Source: an archaeon
GTDB taxonomy: Archaea; Iainarchaeota; Iainarchaeia; CSSED10-239
NCBI GenBank assembly: GCA_029563035.1
Contig: JAKQTP010000138.1
Span: forward strand, 1-64,000
Direction of reading: 5' to 3'
DNA length: 64,000 nucleotides
The translations under genes and the position numbers were made by a program. Shown here piece by piece: positions 56,806-64,000 of this stretch; the stretch's first letter is position 1; the number at the start of each line of letters is the position of its first letter. The notes under the pieces are model-generated. The model did not search any database. It saw only the letters and a program-made list of their open reading frames with translations, and was not told the origin of the DNA.

Positions 56806-57147
56806 TCACTCTATTTTTTTTAATATCATTTTTATATATTTCATATATCTTAAATCCACTTCATTTTCTGTCTTAAGGTTATGCTTTAACATTACTGCAT
56901 CAAGGTAAGCCACCTTTCTACACTTTGGGCAAAGAACACTTGATAATAGATTCTCTGGTCTTCTCTCTGTCTTACTTAGTTTTTTAACTTCTAATGCTCT
57001 TTTGCCATGTGGCATGCCGTGAAGAATTGCTTTACAAACTGCACACTTGTGTTTTGAGGTCTTCTTCTTTACAACAACTCTTGATTTTCTACCACTTGGG
57101 GTAACTATTGTCTTGTGTTTTTTAAATTTTTGATCTGGATTTGGCAT
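56806..57147 (-). CDS. rpl34e: Ribosomal protein eL34 (L34e)
   Basis: 113 residues. VTPSGRKSRVVVKKKTSKHKCAVCKAILHGMPHG, then VLCPKCRKVAYLDAVM: two Cys pairs of a zinc site and the basic core of L34e. The C-terminal ~25 residues are an extra helical end. It follows the DUF106 gene at 18 bases. Confidence 0.93.
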   Translation of the reverse strand: MPNPDQKFKKHKTIVTPSGRKSRVVVKKKTSKHKCAVCKAILHGMPHGKRALEVKKLSKTERRPENLLSSVLCPKCRKVAYLDAVMLKHNLKTENEVDLRYMKYIKMILKKIE

Positions 57148-57164
57148 ATTGTTTTTTCACCATA

Positions 57165-57644
57165 TTACTTTTTCTTATAGTCTGCAGGAACATAGTCTGC
57201 ATATTTTTTCTCAAATAATTTATCATAAATATTATTTACTATTATTGATAGTATAAAGACCACAAAGATATATGTCCAAAAACCATGAAGATCCCAAGGC
57301 TTTGGAAATTTCGCATCTATAAATTTTATAGGACCATAAAACTTATTTATAAAATAAACTGCTGGAAGCCCAATTAACATTAATGGAATCATGGTTTTAA
57401 ACATTCCTTTAAATTGTCTACTCATAAGGCTGAATGCTTCTTTTTGTTTTTCTTGAACCCCTATGTAGTCATTATTTTTCATTAATTCTTTCATTTCTGC
57501 TTGGATTTCTTTGTTTCTTCTTTTTACAAAGAAATATTCTTTTGGATCTGAAAATAAATGTTGTACTGTTTTGTTTATAATTACAAATATCAATGAGAAA
57601 ATTATCAAATCTAACCAGTATGATCCTGTTATTGGTATATTCAT
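57165..57644 (-). CDS. DUF106/EMC3-type membrane insertase (YidC-like)
   Basis: Archaeal homologue of YidC/Oxa1/EMC3 that inserts membrane proteins together with SecY. 159 residues with three membrane segments (about 12-30, 85-105, 122-145) and a Lys/Glu-rich cytoplasmic coiled coil (EIQAEMKELMKNNDYIGVQEKQKEAF) between TM1 and TM2, the family hallmark. It follows secY by 7 bases. The adk gene commonly found between them is missing. Confidence 0.88.
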   Translation of the reverse strand: MNIPITGSYWLDLIIFSLIFVIINKTVQHLFSDPKEYFFVKRRNKEIQAEMKELMKNNDYIGVQEKQKEAFSLMSRQFKGMFKTMIPLMLIGLPAVYFINKFYGPIKFIDAKFPKPWDLHGFWTYIFVVFILSIIVNNIYDKLFEKKYADYVPADYKKK

Positions 57645-57651
57645 ATTTTTA

Positions 57652-58986
57652 TCACTTATTTAACATTGTTTTCAAAAAATTACCTGACTCGAACAATTGG
57701 TCTTTTGCTAATTGTTCATAGAACTTATAAACAATCCCCACAGTTAACAGAATTCCTGTTCCTGTTCCTATTGCTCCTGTCATATCTGCAAATACTGCTA
57801 AAAGTCCAACAGTAATTGAACCCATAATAACAATTGTCGGTATGTATCTATTAAGTACAGTTACTATAACTCTTTCATCTCTTCTAAACCCTGGTATTGA
57901 CATTCCTGATCTCTGTAACTGGCTTGCTACTTCTTCTGTACCTTGACCACCAACCTCAACCCAGAACTTACCAAAGATTACACACATTATAACAAACAAT
58001 ACCGAATATCCTAAAACTGAAAGCACCATTCCTAAAGTTGCACCACCAAAGATTGCTGTTTGCAATAGCCCATGTGATGGATTTAAGAAATTTGCAATTG
58101 GCGTTAAAAAATTACCAAGTGCCTTACCTTTGGCAAGAGATGCAAATAATGCAATGTTTGCAAATAATGTTCCGGTAAGAATAACTGGCATGTTTGAAAC
58201 ATATAATAATTTCACTGGAAAGTTAGCACCCATTCCACTTCTGCCAACAGTCAAAGGAATATTAACATGTATGCTTTCAATATAAACAACAGCAAAGAAA
58301 ACCAATAATGTAAATAATATTGGTAATAATACTACTGCTAATAATTCTGTCATTGCACCTGTTGTCGCATAACTAATTCCTTGGAATAATAGTCCTCCTG
58401 GATAACTGATTGATGAATTTGGGAAACTAAATATTTTCCAGATAATTGTTTGACAAACACCTCCAGCAATGAATAGCCCAATTCCTGAACCAATTCCATA
58501 TTTGCTTACAACTTCATCAAGATAAATTACTATTATTGCACCCAATACTATTTGTATAATAACTATCAAAAGCATTCCTGGTGCTGGAACAAGCATACCA
58601 AATACTGAGTAAATTATTGCCTCAACTATTGCAAGAACAATAGCAAGAAGCTTTTGAGCTCCAGAAAACCTGGCTCGTTCTTCAGGCTTTGAAAAATCAA
58701 AATTAATAATCTTTACACCTGCAAGCAATTGCAAGATGATTGATGCCAACACAATTGGACCGATACCAAGGGTAATTAAGGTGCCTATATCACTTGCAAG
58801 TATCATCTGATACATGCTGATGTTTGCTGTTTTACTAGGGTCAAGACCATACAAAGTTATTGTTCCTAATATAAAGTAAACAACAAGAACAACTAATGTC
58901 CATAGTAATTTCTGTCTTGTATTTGGAACTTTGCTTGGTTCCTTGACTGAAGGCAACGCCCTCAACAGACCGTCAAAAAAACTCAT
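57652..58986 (-). CDS. secY: Protein translocase SecY
   Basis: Pore subunit of the Sec channel, 444 residues, about ten membrane segments. LGIGPIVLASIILQLLAG (TM2 area), GIGSGIGLFIAGGVCQTI and the cytoplasmic loop RRDERVIVTVLNRYIP before TM10 are conserved. It overlaps the L15 stop by 4 bases, as in many archaea and bacteria. With the DUF106 insertase and FtsY it makes up the secretion set of the window. Confidence 0.97.
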   Translation of the reverse strand: MSFFDGLLRALPSVKEPSKVPNTRQKLLWTLVVLVVYFILGTITLYGLDPSKTANISMYQMILASDIGTLITLGIGPIVLASIILQLLAGVKIINFDFSKPEERARFSGAQKLLAIVLAIVEAIIYSVFGMLVPAPGMLLIVIIQIVLGAIIVIYLDEVVSKYGIGSGIGLFIAGGVCQTIIWKIFSFPNSSISYPGGLLFQGISYATTGAMTELLAVVLLPILFTLLVFFAVVYIESIHVNIPLTVGRSGMGANFPVKLLYVSNMPVILTGTLFANIALFASLAKGKALGNFLTPIANFLNPSHGLLQTAIFGGATLGMVLSVLGYSVLFVIMCVIFGKFWVEVGGQGTEEVASQLQRSGMSIPGFRRDERVIVTVLNRYIPTIVIMGSITVGLLAVFADMTGAIGTGTGILLTVGIVYKFYEQLAKDQLFESGNFLKTMLNK

Positions 58987-59351
58987 TGAACCTTTCCCCC
59001 GGCTTTTTCAATCTTCTCTTTAGCAACCGCTGTTACTAAAGCATTACTAAAAACAACTGGCTTTGTGATATTCCCTTTACCAAGAATCTTATCATAGCCT
59101 AGTTCTTTTAAATTTATTTCTTTTTTATCCTTTATCATATCAGACAATGCCTCAAGAGTAATTGTCTTTAGCTTTGTCTTTGGTTTTAAGAAAACTCTTT
59201 TACCAAAATCAACATAATATTTTGTGAACTTGTGTTTTGTTGAGCCAGCTCTACCTTTACCACCAGTACAGCCTGAACCTCTTGCATTCTTTGTGTTACC
59301 GTGGCCGTGAGTTCTCTTTCCTCTTAATCTGTCAATCTTTCTTTTACCCAT
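58983..59351 (-). CDS. rpl15: Ribosomal protein uL15
   Basis: 122 residues. KIDRLRGKRTHGHGNTKNARGSGCTGGKGRAGS is the glycine-rich N terminus of L15, and the C-terminal ITKPVVFSNALVTAVAKEKIEKAGGKV is typical. Overlaps secY by 4 bases. Confidence 0.95.
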   Translation of the reverse strand: MGKRKIDRLRGKRTHGHGNTKNARGSGCTGGKGRAGSTKHKFTKYYVDFGKRVFLKPKTKLKTITLEALSDMIKDKKEINLKELGYDKILGKGNITKPVVFSNALVTAVAKEKIEKAGGKVQ

Positions 59352-59365
59352 AACTTTTCACAAAT

Positions 59366-59830
59366 TTAAATCATTTTTAATAGAAGAGTATTAATTTGGT
59401 CTGCTCTATAACCAAGCACTCCTCCTTCCTTAAATGTCTTTTTGATTCCTTTCCTGTCAAAGCCTTTTGTTGGTGGCTTTAGTCTAAAAACCTTCTTGAT
59501 CCCAAAATCTTCAAGCTTTGCTTTTCCTGAGATTATTTCTTCAACAATCTTGTCTTGTTTTTTCTCGTCCTTGTAATGTTCTTTAAATTTAATTAATTTT
59601 CCTTTCTCATTATAGCAATAACCTCTCTTGTTTAGCATTTTCTTTAAGGTTTCTTTTGATATTTCGCCATAGGTTACCATGTTTCTTAACTTATGAAGCA
59701 TGCCTTTAACATACTTGTCTTCTGGATAGATTACACAATGATTTACTCTAGTTAAGTTTAATAGCTTCATTGTGTTTTCAATATCTGTATTAACCTTTAT
59801 TGGTCCTCTTATTCTAATTATTGCAAACAT
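59366..59830 (-). CDS. rpl30: Ribosomal protein uL30
   Basis: 154 residues. FAIIRIRGPIKVNTDIENTMKLLNLTRVNHCVIYPEDKYVKGMLHK, then the conserved GFDRKGIKKTFKEGGVLGYRADQINTLLLKM. Archaeal/eukaryotic long form. Between S5 and L15. Confidence 0.96.
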   Translation of the reverse strand: MFAIIRIRGPIKVNTDIENTMKLLNLTRVNHCVIYPEDKYVKGMLHKLRNMVTYGEISKETLKKMLNKRGYCYNEKGKLIKFKEHYKDEKKQDKIVEEIISGKAKLEDFGIKKVFRLKPPTKGFDRKGIKKTFKEGGVLGYRADQINTLLLKMI

Positions 59831-59846
59831 ATCTCATTTCACTTTT

Positions 59847-60548
59847 TCATTCTTTATCTTCTTTATCTTCAGTTTCTATTTCCTTTTCTTTGGTCTTAAA
59901 ATCTGAAATCTTGTACAATGCATCAATTGTTGCTCTTGCAAAGTTTAGCTTTGTGTCTGTTGCGCCTCTTGTATCTGACCAAAGATCTTTTATTCCTACA
60001 AGATCAAAGATTGGCTTAATGCTATCACTTACAGCTAGGCCAACTCCATTAGGTGCAGGCAAAAGCTCAACTCTTAAAGATGAACATTTCCCTGTGACTT
60101 TATATGGCACAGAATGTTTCTTTGAACAGTTACATTCCCAAGAACCACATCCTCTTCTTACTGGGATAATATTTAATTTTGCATCTTTGATTGCTTTTTC
60201 CTGAGCAACGATTCTTTCAATATTCTTTCCTGTTCCAACACCTATGTGGCCATTACCGTCTCCAATTATTACAGAGACTCTAAAAGAAAAATGCCTTCCT
60301 GCTCTTGTTACTCTTGTTGTCTTTTTAACATCAATTATTTTCGTCTTTAGATCAGGAATAAAGTAATCAACAATTTCAGGTTCCATAATCTTTTTACCAA
60401 GCTTGAAGACATCATCTAGAGAGGCTATTTCTCCGGACTTAACTCTTCTACCAAGCTCAGTTTTTGGAATCCAAGCATCTTTATCAAATACTTTTTCTTC
60501 TCTTTTTTCCCTTCTTGGTCTATTTTCTCTTTCTTTAAATGCACACAT
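59847..60548 (-). CDS. rps5: Ribosomal protein uS5
   Basis: 233 residues. The S5 RNA-binding domain (RAGRHFSFRVSVIIGDGNGHIGVGTGK) and the second domain (VELLPAPNGVGLAVSDSIKPIFDLVGIKDLWSDTRG) are intact. It ends with an acidic tail (KEKEIETEDKEDKE). Between L18 and L30. Confidence 0.96.
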   Translation of the reverse strand: MCAFKERENRPRREKREEKVFDKDAWIPKTELGRRVKSGEIASLDDVFKLGKKIMEPEIVDYFIPDLKTKIIDVKKTTRVTRAGRHFSFRVSVIIGDGNGHIGVGTGKNIERIVAQEKAIKDAKLNIIPVRRGCGSWECNCSKKHSVPYKVTGKCSSLRVELLPAPNGVGLAVSDSIKPIFDLVGIKDLWSDTRGATDTKLNFARATIDALYKISDFKTKEKEIETEDKEDKE

Positions 60549-60555
60549 AGAATAA

Positions 60556-61068
60556 TCACATCTTTAATATTTTTTCTTTTGTAGCAGTAAACTCCTTATC
60601 AATTGGTTTCTTTAAATATTCTGATATTACTTTCCCTTCAATTCTTTCCTCTTTTGGAAAAGCCTTTTCATCATATGGACAATCAAGCCCAGAATCTACT
60701 ATTGCCTTTAAACCTGCAAAGATCTTATTACCTGACTTGTAGTTTCTTGCACCTAAGTCAAGTATGACTTCTTTAACTCCTTTCTTCTTTGCTTTTTGAG
60801 CTAAAAGTAAAGTTGTTAAGTAGACTGCAGGAGTGTTTTTTGTGTTTCCTGAATAGCCTAAAGCCTTTAACTCCTTTGAATCCGCACTTGCAATAGTCTT
60901 ATCTCCATCTTTATTATATCTTATCAATTGAGCTCTGACAAGAGTATTAGTTACTCTTAATACAACTCTGTCCTTTTTAGACTTAAGTACTGCAAGTCTT
61001 TTCTTGTAGTCTGTCTTTTGCTCTCTTCTTCTTTTAAATGCAACTTTATATGTTGGTCCTGATGTCAT
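60556..61068 (-). CDS. rpl18: Ribosomal protein uL18
   Basis: 5S rRNA-binding protein, 170 residues. VAFKRRREQKTDYKKRLAVLKSKKDRVVLRVTN, then KAKKKGVKEVILDLGARNYKSGNKIFAGLKAIVDSGLDCP match archaeal L18. It overlaps L19e by 4 bases. Confidence 0.96.
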   Translation of the reverse strand: MTSGPTYKVAFKRRREQKTDYKKRLAVLKSKKDRVVLRVTNTLVRAQLIRYNKDGDKTIASADSKELKALGYSGNTKNTPAVYLTTLLLAQKAKKKGVKEVILDLGARNYKSGNKIFAGLKAIVDSGLDCPYDEKAFPKEERIEGKVISEYLKKPIDKEFTATKEKILKM

Positions 61069-61517
61069 TTCTTTTCACCACTACTAATATATTCTTCTAA
61101 ATGTTTCTTTCCTCTAAAGTAGTTACCATTTATCATTAAGTAAACTTGACGATAGTTTTTATCATTTAGTTTGTCTTCTTTTTTTAATTCTCTTAATCTT
61201 TTTCTTAAAGCCCTTATCTTGTCATTATATAAGTTTCTATTTTGTCTTGCGCTTGGTGTTCCTCTTCTTTTTCCTTGTCCTCTTCTTCTTTTTAATTGTT
61301 TTTTCTTTAGAAGAACTCTTGCTCTTCCTCTTGATTGGCCAGTATCGTTTTTCTTCTTTACTACTCCTTTTGCTATTGCATCTCTAACATCTTGCTTAGT
61401 TATTGCCTTATCAACAAACTCTTTATTGGCTTGATATTTCTTCTCATCAATAACTAACTTATGCTTGCTTTTCTTAAGGATAGTTCCTGAAATTGTTTTT
61501 AATTTATCTAACTTCAT
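61065..61517 (-). CDS. rpl19e: Ribosomal protein eL19 (L19e)
   Basis: 150 residues, normal length. VVKKKNDTGQSRGRARVLLKKKQLKRRRGQGKRRGTPSARQ is the highly basic diagnostic stretch, followed by RALRKRLRELKKEDKL and NYRQVYLMINGNYFRGKKHLEEYI. Between L32e and L18. Confidence 0.96.
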   Translation of the reverse strand: MKLDKLKTISGTILKKSKHKLVIDEKKYQANKEFVDKAITKQDVRDAIAKGVVKKKNDTGQSRGRARVLLKKKQLKRRRGQGKRRGTPSARQNRNLYNDKIRALRKRLRELKKEDKLNDKNYRQVYLMINGNYFRGKKHLEEYISSGEKK

Positions 61518-61533
61518 AGGTTTACACCATTTT

Positions 61534-61878
61534 TTAATTTAATATTTTAAAGCCCTTTTCTTTTGCAACTTTTTTTAGTTCTGTTTTTTTCTTTAGGCCA
61601 AGAGTTCCATTAAATCTTATTGCGACCTCTTTTGGGTTAAGTTTGTTTATGTCTGTTGCTGTTCTAACAATACATTCCTTTAAACCACAAGGGTGCTTTT
61701 CTTTTTCTGTATTCTTGTGGCCATAACCAATCTTTGGCTGTGGTCCTTTCTTAACAGACATGTGTCTATCGATACCTCTTAGGTATCTCCATTTTTGCAC
61801 TTTTCTGTTGCGTTTTCTTAGTCTTCCATCAATTGGAAAGTGCCCTCTAAAGTTTGGTGTATCATTACTCATAATCAT
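61534..61878 (-). CDS. rpl32e: Ribosomal protein eL32 (L32e)
   Basis: 114 residues. KVQKWRYLRGIDRHMSVKKGPQPKIGYGHKNTEKEKHPCGLKE is diagnostic. The ATG at 61878 overlaps the L6 stop; a second in-frame ATG at 61872 lies six bases after GTGA and may be the true start. The N-terminal domain present in some longer archaeal L32e is missing. Confidence 0.94.
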   Translation of the reverse strand: MIMSNDTPNFRGHFPIDGRLRKRNRKVQKWRYLRGIDRHMSVKKGPQPKIGYGHKNTEKEKHPCGLKECIVRTATDINKLNPKEVAIRFNGTLGLKKKTELKKVAKEKGFKILN

Positions 61879-62432
61879 TCACGTTTTGCTTTTTCAACAA
61901 TATAACAGCCATCATCAAATATTCTAAAATCTCTTCCAATAACTCTTGTTGCTTTTTCTATGTTTCCTGCTGTTTGGCCAGTAGCATATTTGTCAAAACC
62001 TTTTACTACTATGTCTTTTCCTTTAACTTCAACTTTACAGCCAGGAAGGATCTTTGTTTTTCTTGGTTTCTTCTCACCTAAAAAGTTTGAGATAATAACT
62101 TCATCGCCTTCCACTTTTACAGTTATTGGAAAGTGAGAATAAACAACTGAAAGCTTGTAAACATAGTCTTTTTCAAAACCCTTTAATGCATTTATTATAT
62201 GCTTCTCTGTACTGTTAACAACAGCTTTGATTGTTCTTTTCTTACTTTTAGGTGTAAGCTCTATTTCTCCATTCTCAAACTTTGCAGAAATATAAACTGG
62301 ATTAAATGCAATGTCTATTTTCTTTCCGGACTTTTCAAGAACCAAATCGTGAGATCCAAGATGCACTTTTACATCGCTTGGTATCTTTATCTTTGTTTCT
62401 TTAATTTCTTTAATTTCTTTTTTTGTTTGCAT
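61875..62432 (-). CDS. rpl6: Ribosomal protein uL6
   Basis: 185 residues from the ATG at 62432 (GTGA upstream); the frame is open further but into the S8 end. IKIPSDVKVHLGSHDLVLEKSGKKIDIAF, DYVYKLSVVYSHFPITVKVEGDEVIISNFLGEKKPR, and KATRVIGRDFRIFDDGCYIV match archaeal L6. Confidence 0.95.
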   Translation of the reverse strand: MQTKKEIKEIKETKIKIPSDVKVHLGSHDLVLEKSGKKIDIAFNPVYISAKFENGEIELTPKSKKRTIKAVVNSTEKHIINALKGFEKDYVYKLSVVYSHFPITVKVEGDEVIISNFLGEKKPRKTKILPGCKVEVKGKDIVVKGFDKYATGQTAGNIEKATRVIGRDFRIFDDGCYIVEKAKRE

Positions 62433-62454
62433 AATATTTTCACAATTTATAAAA

Positions 62455-62844
62455 TTAATAAATGTAGCCAATGATTCTTCCACCAAGGCTTTTCTCTTTA
62501 GCATCTTTGTGGCTCATTATACCTTGTGTTGTGCTTACAATTAACACGCCGACATCTCTTGAGATAAGATAAGACTTTTCAAACTTTTCATAGTCTTGCT
62601 TTTTCACAGGATATCTTGGTTTAACTGCCCTGCATTTGTTTATTCTGCCACCCAGATAAACAACAACTTGCTTACTTGGTTTCTTATCTAAAACCTTGTA
62701 CATCTTAATATATCCTTCTTTTTTTAGAAGAGTTAACACACTTTCTAAAAACTTAGAATGGTTAAGTGTACATGTTTGTTTAGAAGCCATCTCTGCATTA
62801 TTTATGTTGTTTAATGCGTTTACTATTGGATCGTTTAAGCTCAT
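62455..62844 (-). CDS. rps8: Ribosomal protein uS8
   Basis: 129 residues, normal. DPIVNALNNINNAEMASKQTC at the start and the end RDVGVLIVSTTQGIMSHKDAKEKSLGGRIIGYIY are diagnostic. Between S14 and L6. Confidence 0.96.
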   Translation of the reverse strand: MSLNDPIVNALNNINNAEMASKQTCTLNHSKFLESVLTLLKKEGYIKMYKVLDKKPSKQVVVYLGGRINKCRAVKPRYPVKKQDYEKFEKSYLISRDVGVLIVSTTQGIMSHKDAKEKSLGGRIIGYIY

Positions 62845-62865
62845 CTATTTTCACCTAATAAATAT

Positions 62866-63039
62866 TTAATCTAATTTTTTAAATCCCAACTTGTCTGCAT
62901 ATTCTTTAAAGCATCTTCTACAGATGTAAAGATTATATTTTCTTATAAGTCCTTTGTTAGTTTCACAAAATCTACACTTTCTTGTTCTTTTAAGTTCTTT
63001 ACTTGTTTTGCCTAATTTTTTATAATCTATTTCACTCAT
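62866..63039 (-). CDS. rps14: Ribosomal protein uS14 (zinc type)
   Basis: 57 residues (ATG 63039, TAA 62866-62868). KRTRKCRFCETNKGLIRKYNLYICRRCF has the C-x2-C...C-x2-C zinc site, followed by KEYADKLGFKKLD. The start overlaps the L5 stop as ATGA, so the two genes are coupled. Confidence 0.95.
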   Translation of the reverse strand: MSEIDYKKLGKTSKELKRTRKCRFCETNKGLIRKYNLYICRRCFKEYADKLGFKKLD

Positions 63040-63560
63040 TCAACCACTATTTTTAATTTTTCTTTTGCAAATTCAATTGCCTCATCTTTTGTGATTCTGT
63101 GTTTCTTTCCTACTTTTGCGATATTATATTTTCTCTGTTTTACTCTGTATCCCTTTCTTTTCAAAGACACGCAAACATCAAAACCTCTGATTCCAAGATT
63201 TGGGTCATATTTTATTCCTGGAACATCTAAATATTCATGTATACCATAAGAGAAAACCCCCTCGTTTGAGAAAGATTTCTTTTTTATCTTGTTATTTTTT
63301 GCTTTTAATGTTAGATCTATAAAATCAAGAGCGCCTTTTCCTCTTAAAGTTACCTTGCCACCGATTGGCAGACCAGGCCTTATTCCCCAAGTTGGTAATT
63401 TAAAAGTTGAAACTGTCTTTACTGGTTTCTTTTTAGTTACCAATTGTAGAATCTTTAAACCTTTTTCTAGCTCTTCGCCAGCTTCACCAACACCCATGTT
63501 CACGGTTACCTTCTCTACAAAGATTTCCCTGTTTGGGTTGTTTTTTTTATCTGTTGTCAT
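63036..63560 (-). CDS. rpl5: Ribosomal protein uL5
   Basis: 174 residues. IFVEKVTVNMGVGEAGEELEKGLKILQLVTKKKPVKTVS and the core LPIGGKVTLRGKGALDFIDL, then SYGIHEYLDVPGIKYDPNLGIRGFDV match archaeal L5. Between S4e and S14. Confidence 0.96.
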   Translation of the reverse strand: MTTDKKNNPNREIFVEKVTVNMGVGEAGEELEKGLKILQLVTKKKPVKTVSTFKLPTWGIRPGLPIGGKVTLRGKGALDFIDLTLKAKNNKIKKKSFSNEGVFSYGIHEYLDVPGIKYDPNLGIRGFDVCVSLKRKGYRVKQRKYNIAKVGKKHRITKDEAIEFAKEKLKIVVE

Positions 63561-63573
63561 AAAATATCACTTT

Positions 63574-64000
63574 TTAGTTGATTACAAAAACATTTTTTTC
63601 TGTAGTCTCAAACTCTTTATCATCAATCTTTAATTTCACTAATTCTTTTTTAATCATATTTCCTTTTGTTACTGAAACAATAGTCCCTGTTTTTCCAACA
63701 TGTTTACCACCTATCAAGAAAACCTTTCTGCCTTTCTCAAGTGGATAATATTCTTTTATGGTGTTGTTTTCAAGGTCAAGCTTAATAGATGCTTTTGTCT
63801 TATAAGCTTGGTTTGTTGTAAAAACACTTCTCCCATCATTTGTTATTAACTGTGTTTGTCCTTTCTTTGATATCATTTTTTTAACTATCTTACAAACCTT
63901 ATATTTTGTCTCTTCTTGATTTATTTCAATCAAGGTAATTAAGCCATTTTTCTTATATGTTACTTTATAAGCTTTATTTATCTTTGGAAACTCAATAATA
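63574..64000 (-). CDS. rps4e: Ribosomal protein eS4 (S4e), C-terminal part (partial)
   Basis: The frame is open to base 64000, so the gene's 5' part lies beyond the right edge. The visible ~141 residues match the KOW-containing C-terminal half of S4e: AYKVTYKKNGLITLIEINQEETKYKVCKIVKK and FLIGGKHVGKTGTIVSVTKGN. It heads the L5-S14-S8-L6 run seen here. Confidence 0.92.
   Translation of the reverse strand, partial: IIEFPKINKAYKVTYKKNGLITLIEINQEETKYKVCKIVKKMISKKGQTQLITNDGRSVFTTNQAYKTKASIKLDLENNTIKEYYPLEKGRKVFLIGGKHVGKTGTIVSVTKGNMIKKELVKLKIDDKEFETTEKNVFVIN

Overview
The window is archaeal chromosome, very AT-rich (coding regions look roughly 70% A+T) and densely packed on the minus strand. Archaeal/eukaryotic-type ribosomal proteins (S4e, L32e, L19e, L14e, L34e, L18e, S24e, S27ae, L7Ae, S28e, L24e, S6e, L31e, L39e, S19e), aIF2-gamma, aIF5B, aIF6, RpoD/E/N, Spt4, archaeal DnaG, Hjc, thermosome, prefoldin, Kae1 and archaeal IleRS settle the domain. 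Reduced gene neighbourhoods, many orphan membrane or secreted proteins, a tRNA-Ile with anticodon UAU and large surface proteins point to a DPANN archaeon, most likely the Nanobdellota (Woese-/Pacearchaeota-like) group. That placement is inference.

Layout. 1-1160: the end of a viral-type terminase gene, iterons, an AT-rich repeat tract and an array of back-to-back palindromes, probably the edge of a provirus or integrated element. 1161-5340: translation/export operon S19e-L39e-L31e-aIF6-prefoldin-FtsY. 5340-11790: RNase P protein, tRNAs Gly, Leu and Val, a transglutaminase-like membrane protein, SdpI-like protein, DnaG and Hjc. 11796-21491: Pth2, Kae1, CysRS and AsnRS interspersed with orphan genes. 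21492-34992: IleRS, thermosome, a probable histone-fold protein, tiny acidic proteins, an NSUN-type methyltransferase with a PUA partner, tRNAs Ile(UAU), Ile(GAU) and Gln, more orphans and a geranylgeranyl-reductase-like enzyme. 34996-40700: a 1195-residue surface protein, TraB-like and PHP proteins and a putative structured RNA. 40699-47483: operon L7Ae-S28e-L24e-aIF5B-S6e-aIF2gamma-PIN-RpoE-Spt4-S24e-S27ae-CPBP. 47601-51589: dCMP-deaminase-like protein, a pilin-signal adhesin with about 22 DUF285-type repeats, and a TrmB-type regulator. 51648-64000: the large ribosomal/RNAP/Sec operon from S4e (entering from the right) to S2.

How the genes work together. Most of the window supplies the ribosome, initiation factors, RNA polymerase subunits, Sec translocation (SecY, DUF106/YidC-like, FtsY) and protein folding (prefoldin, thermosome). 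Scattered between these blocks are orphan secreted or membrane genes. Three of the orphans share a nearly identical ~113-bp promoter/leader module containing a perfect ACCGA(TA)nTCGGT palindrome, with a diverged fourth copy upstream of a structured intergenic region. This repeated module, the palindrome array at the left edge and two uncharacterised structured intergenic RNA candidates are the features least explained by known gene families.
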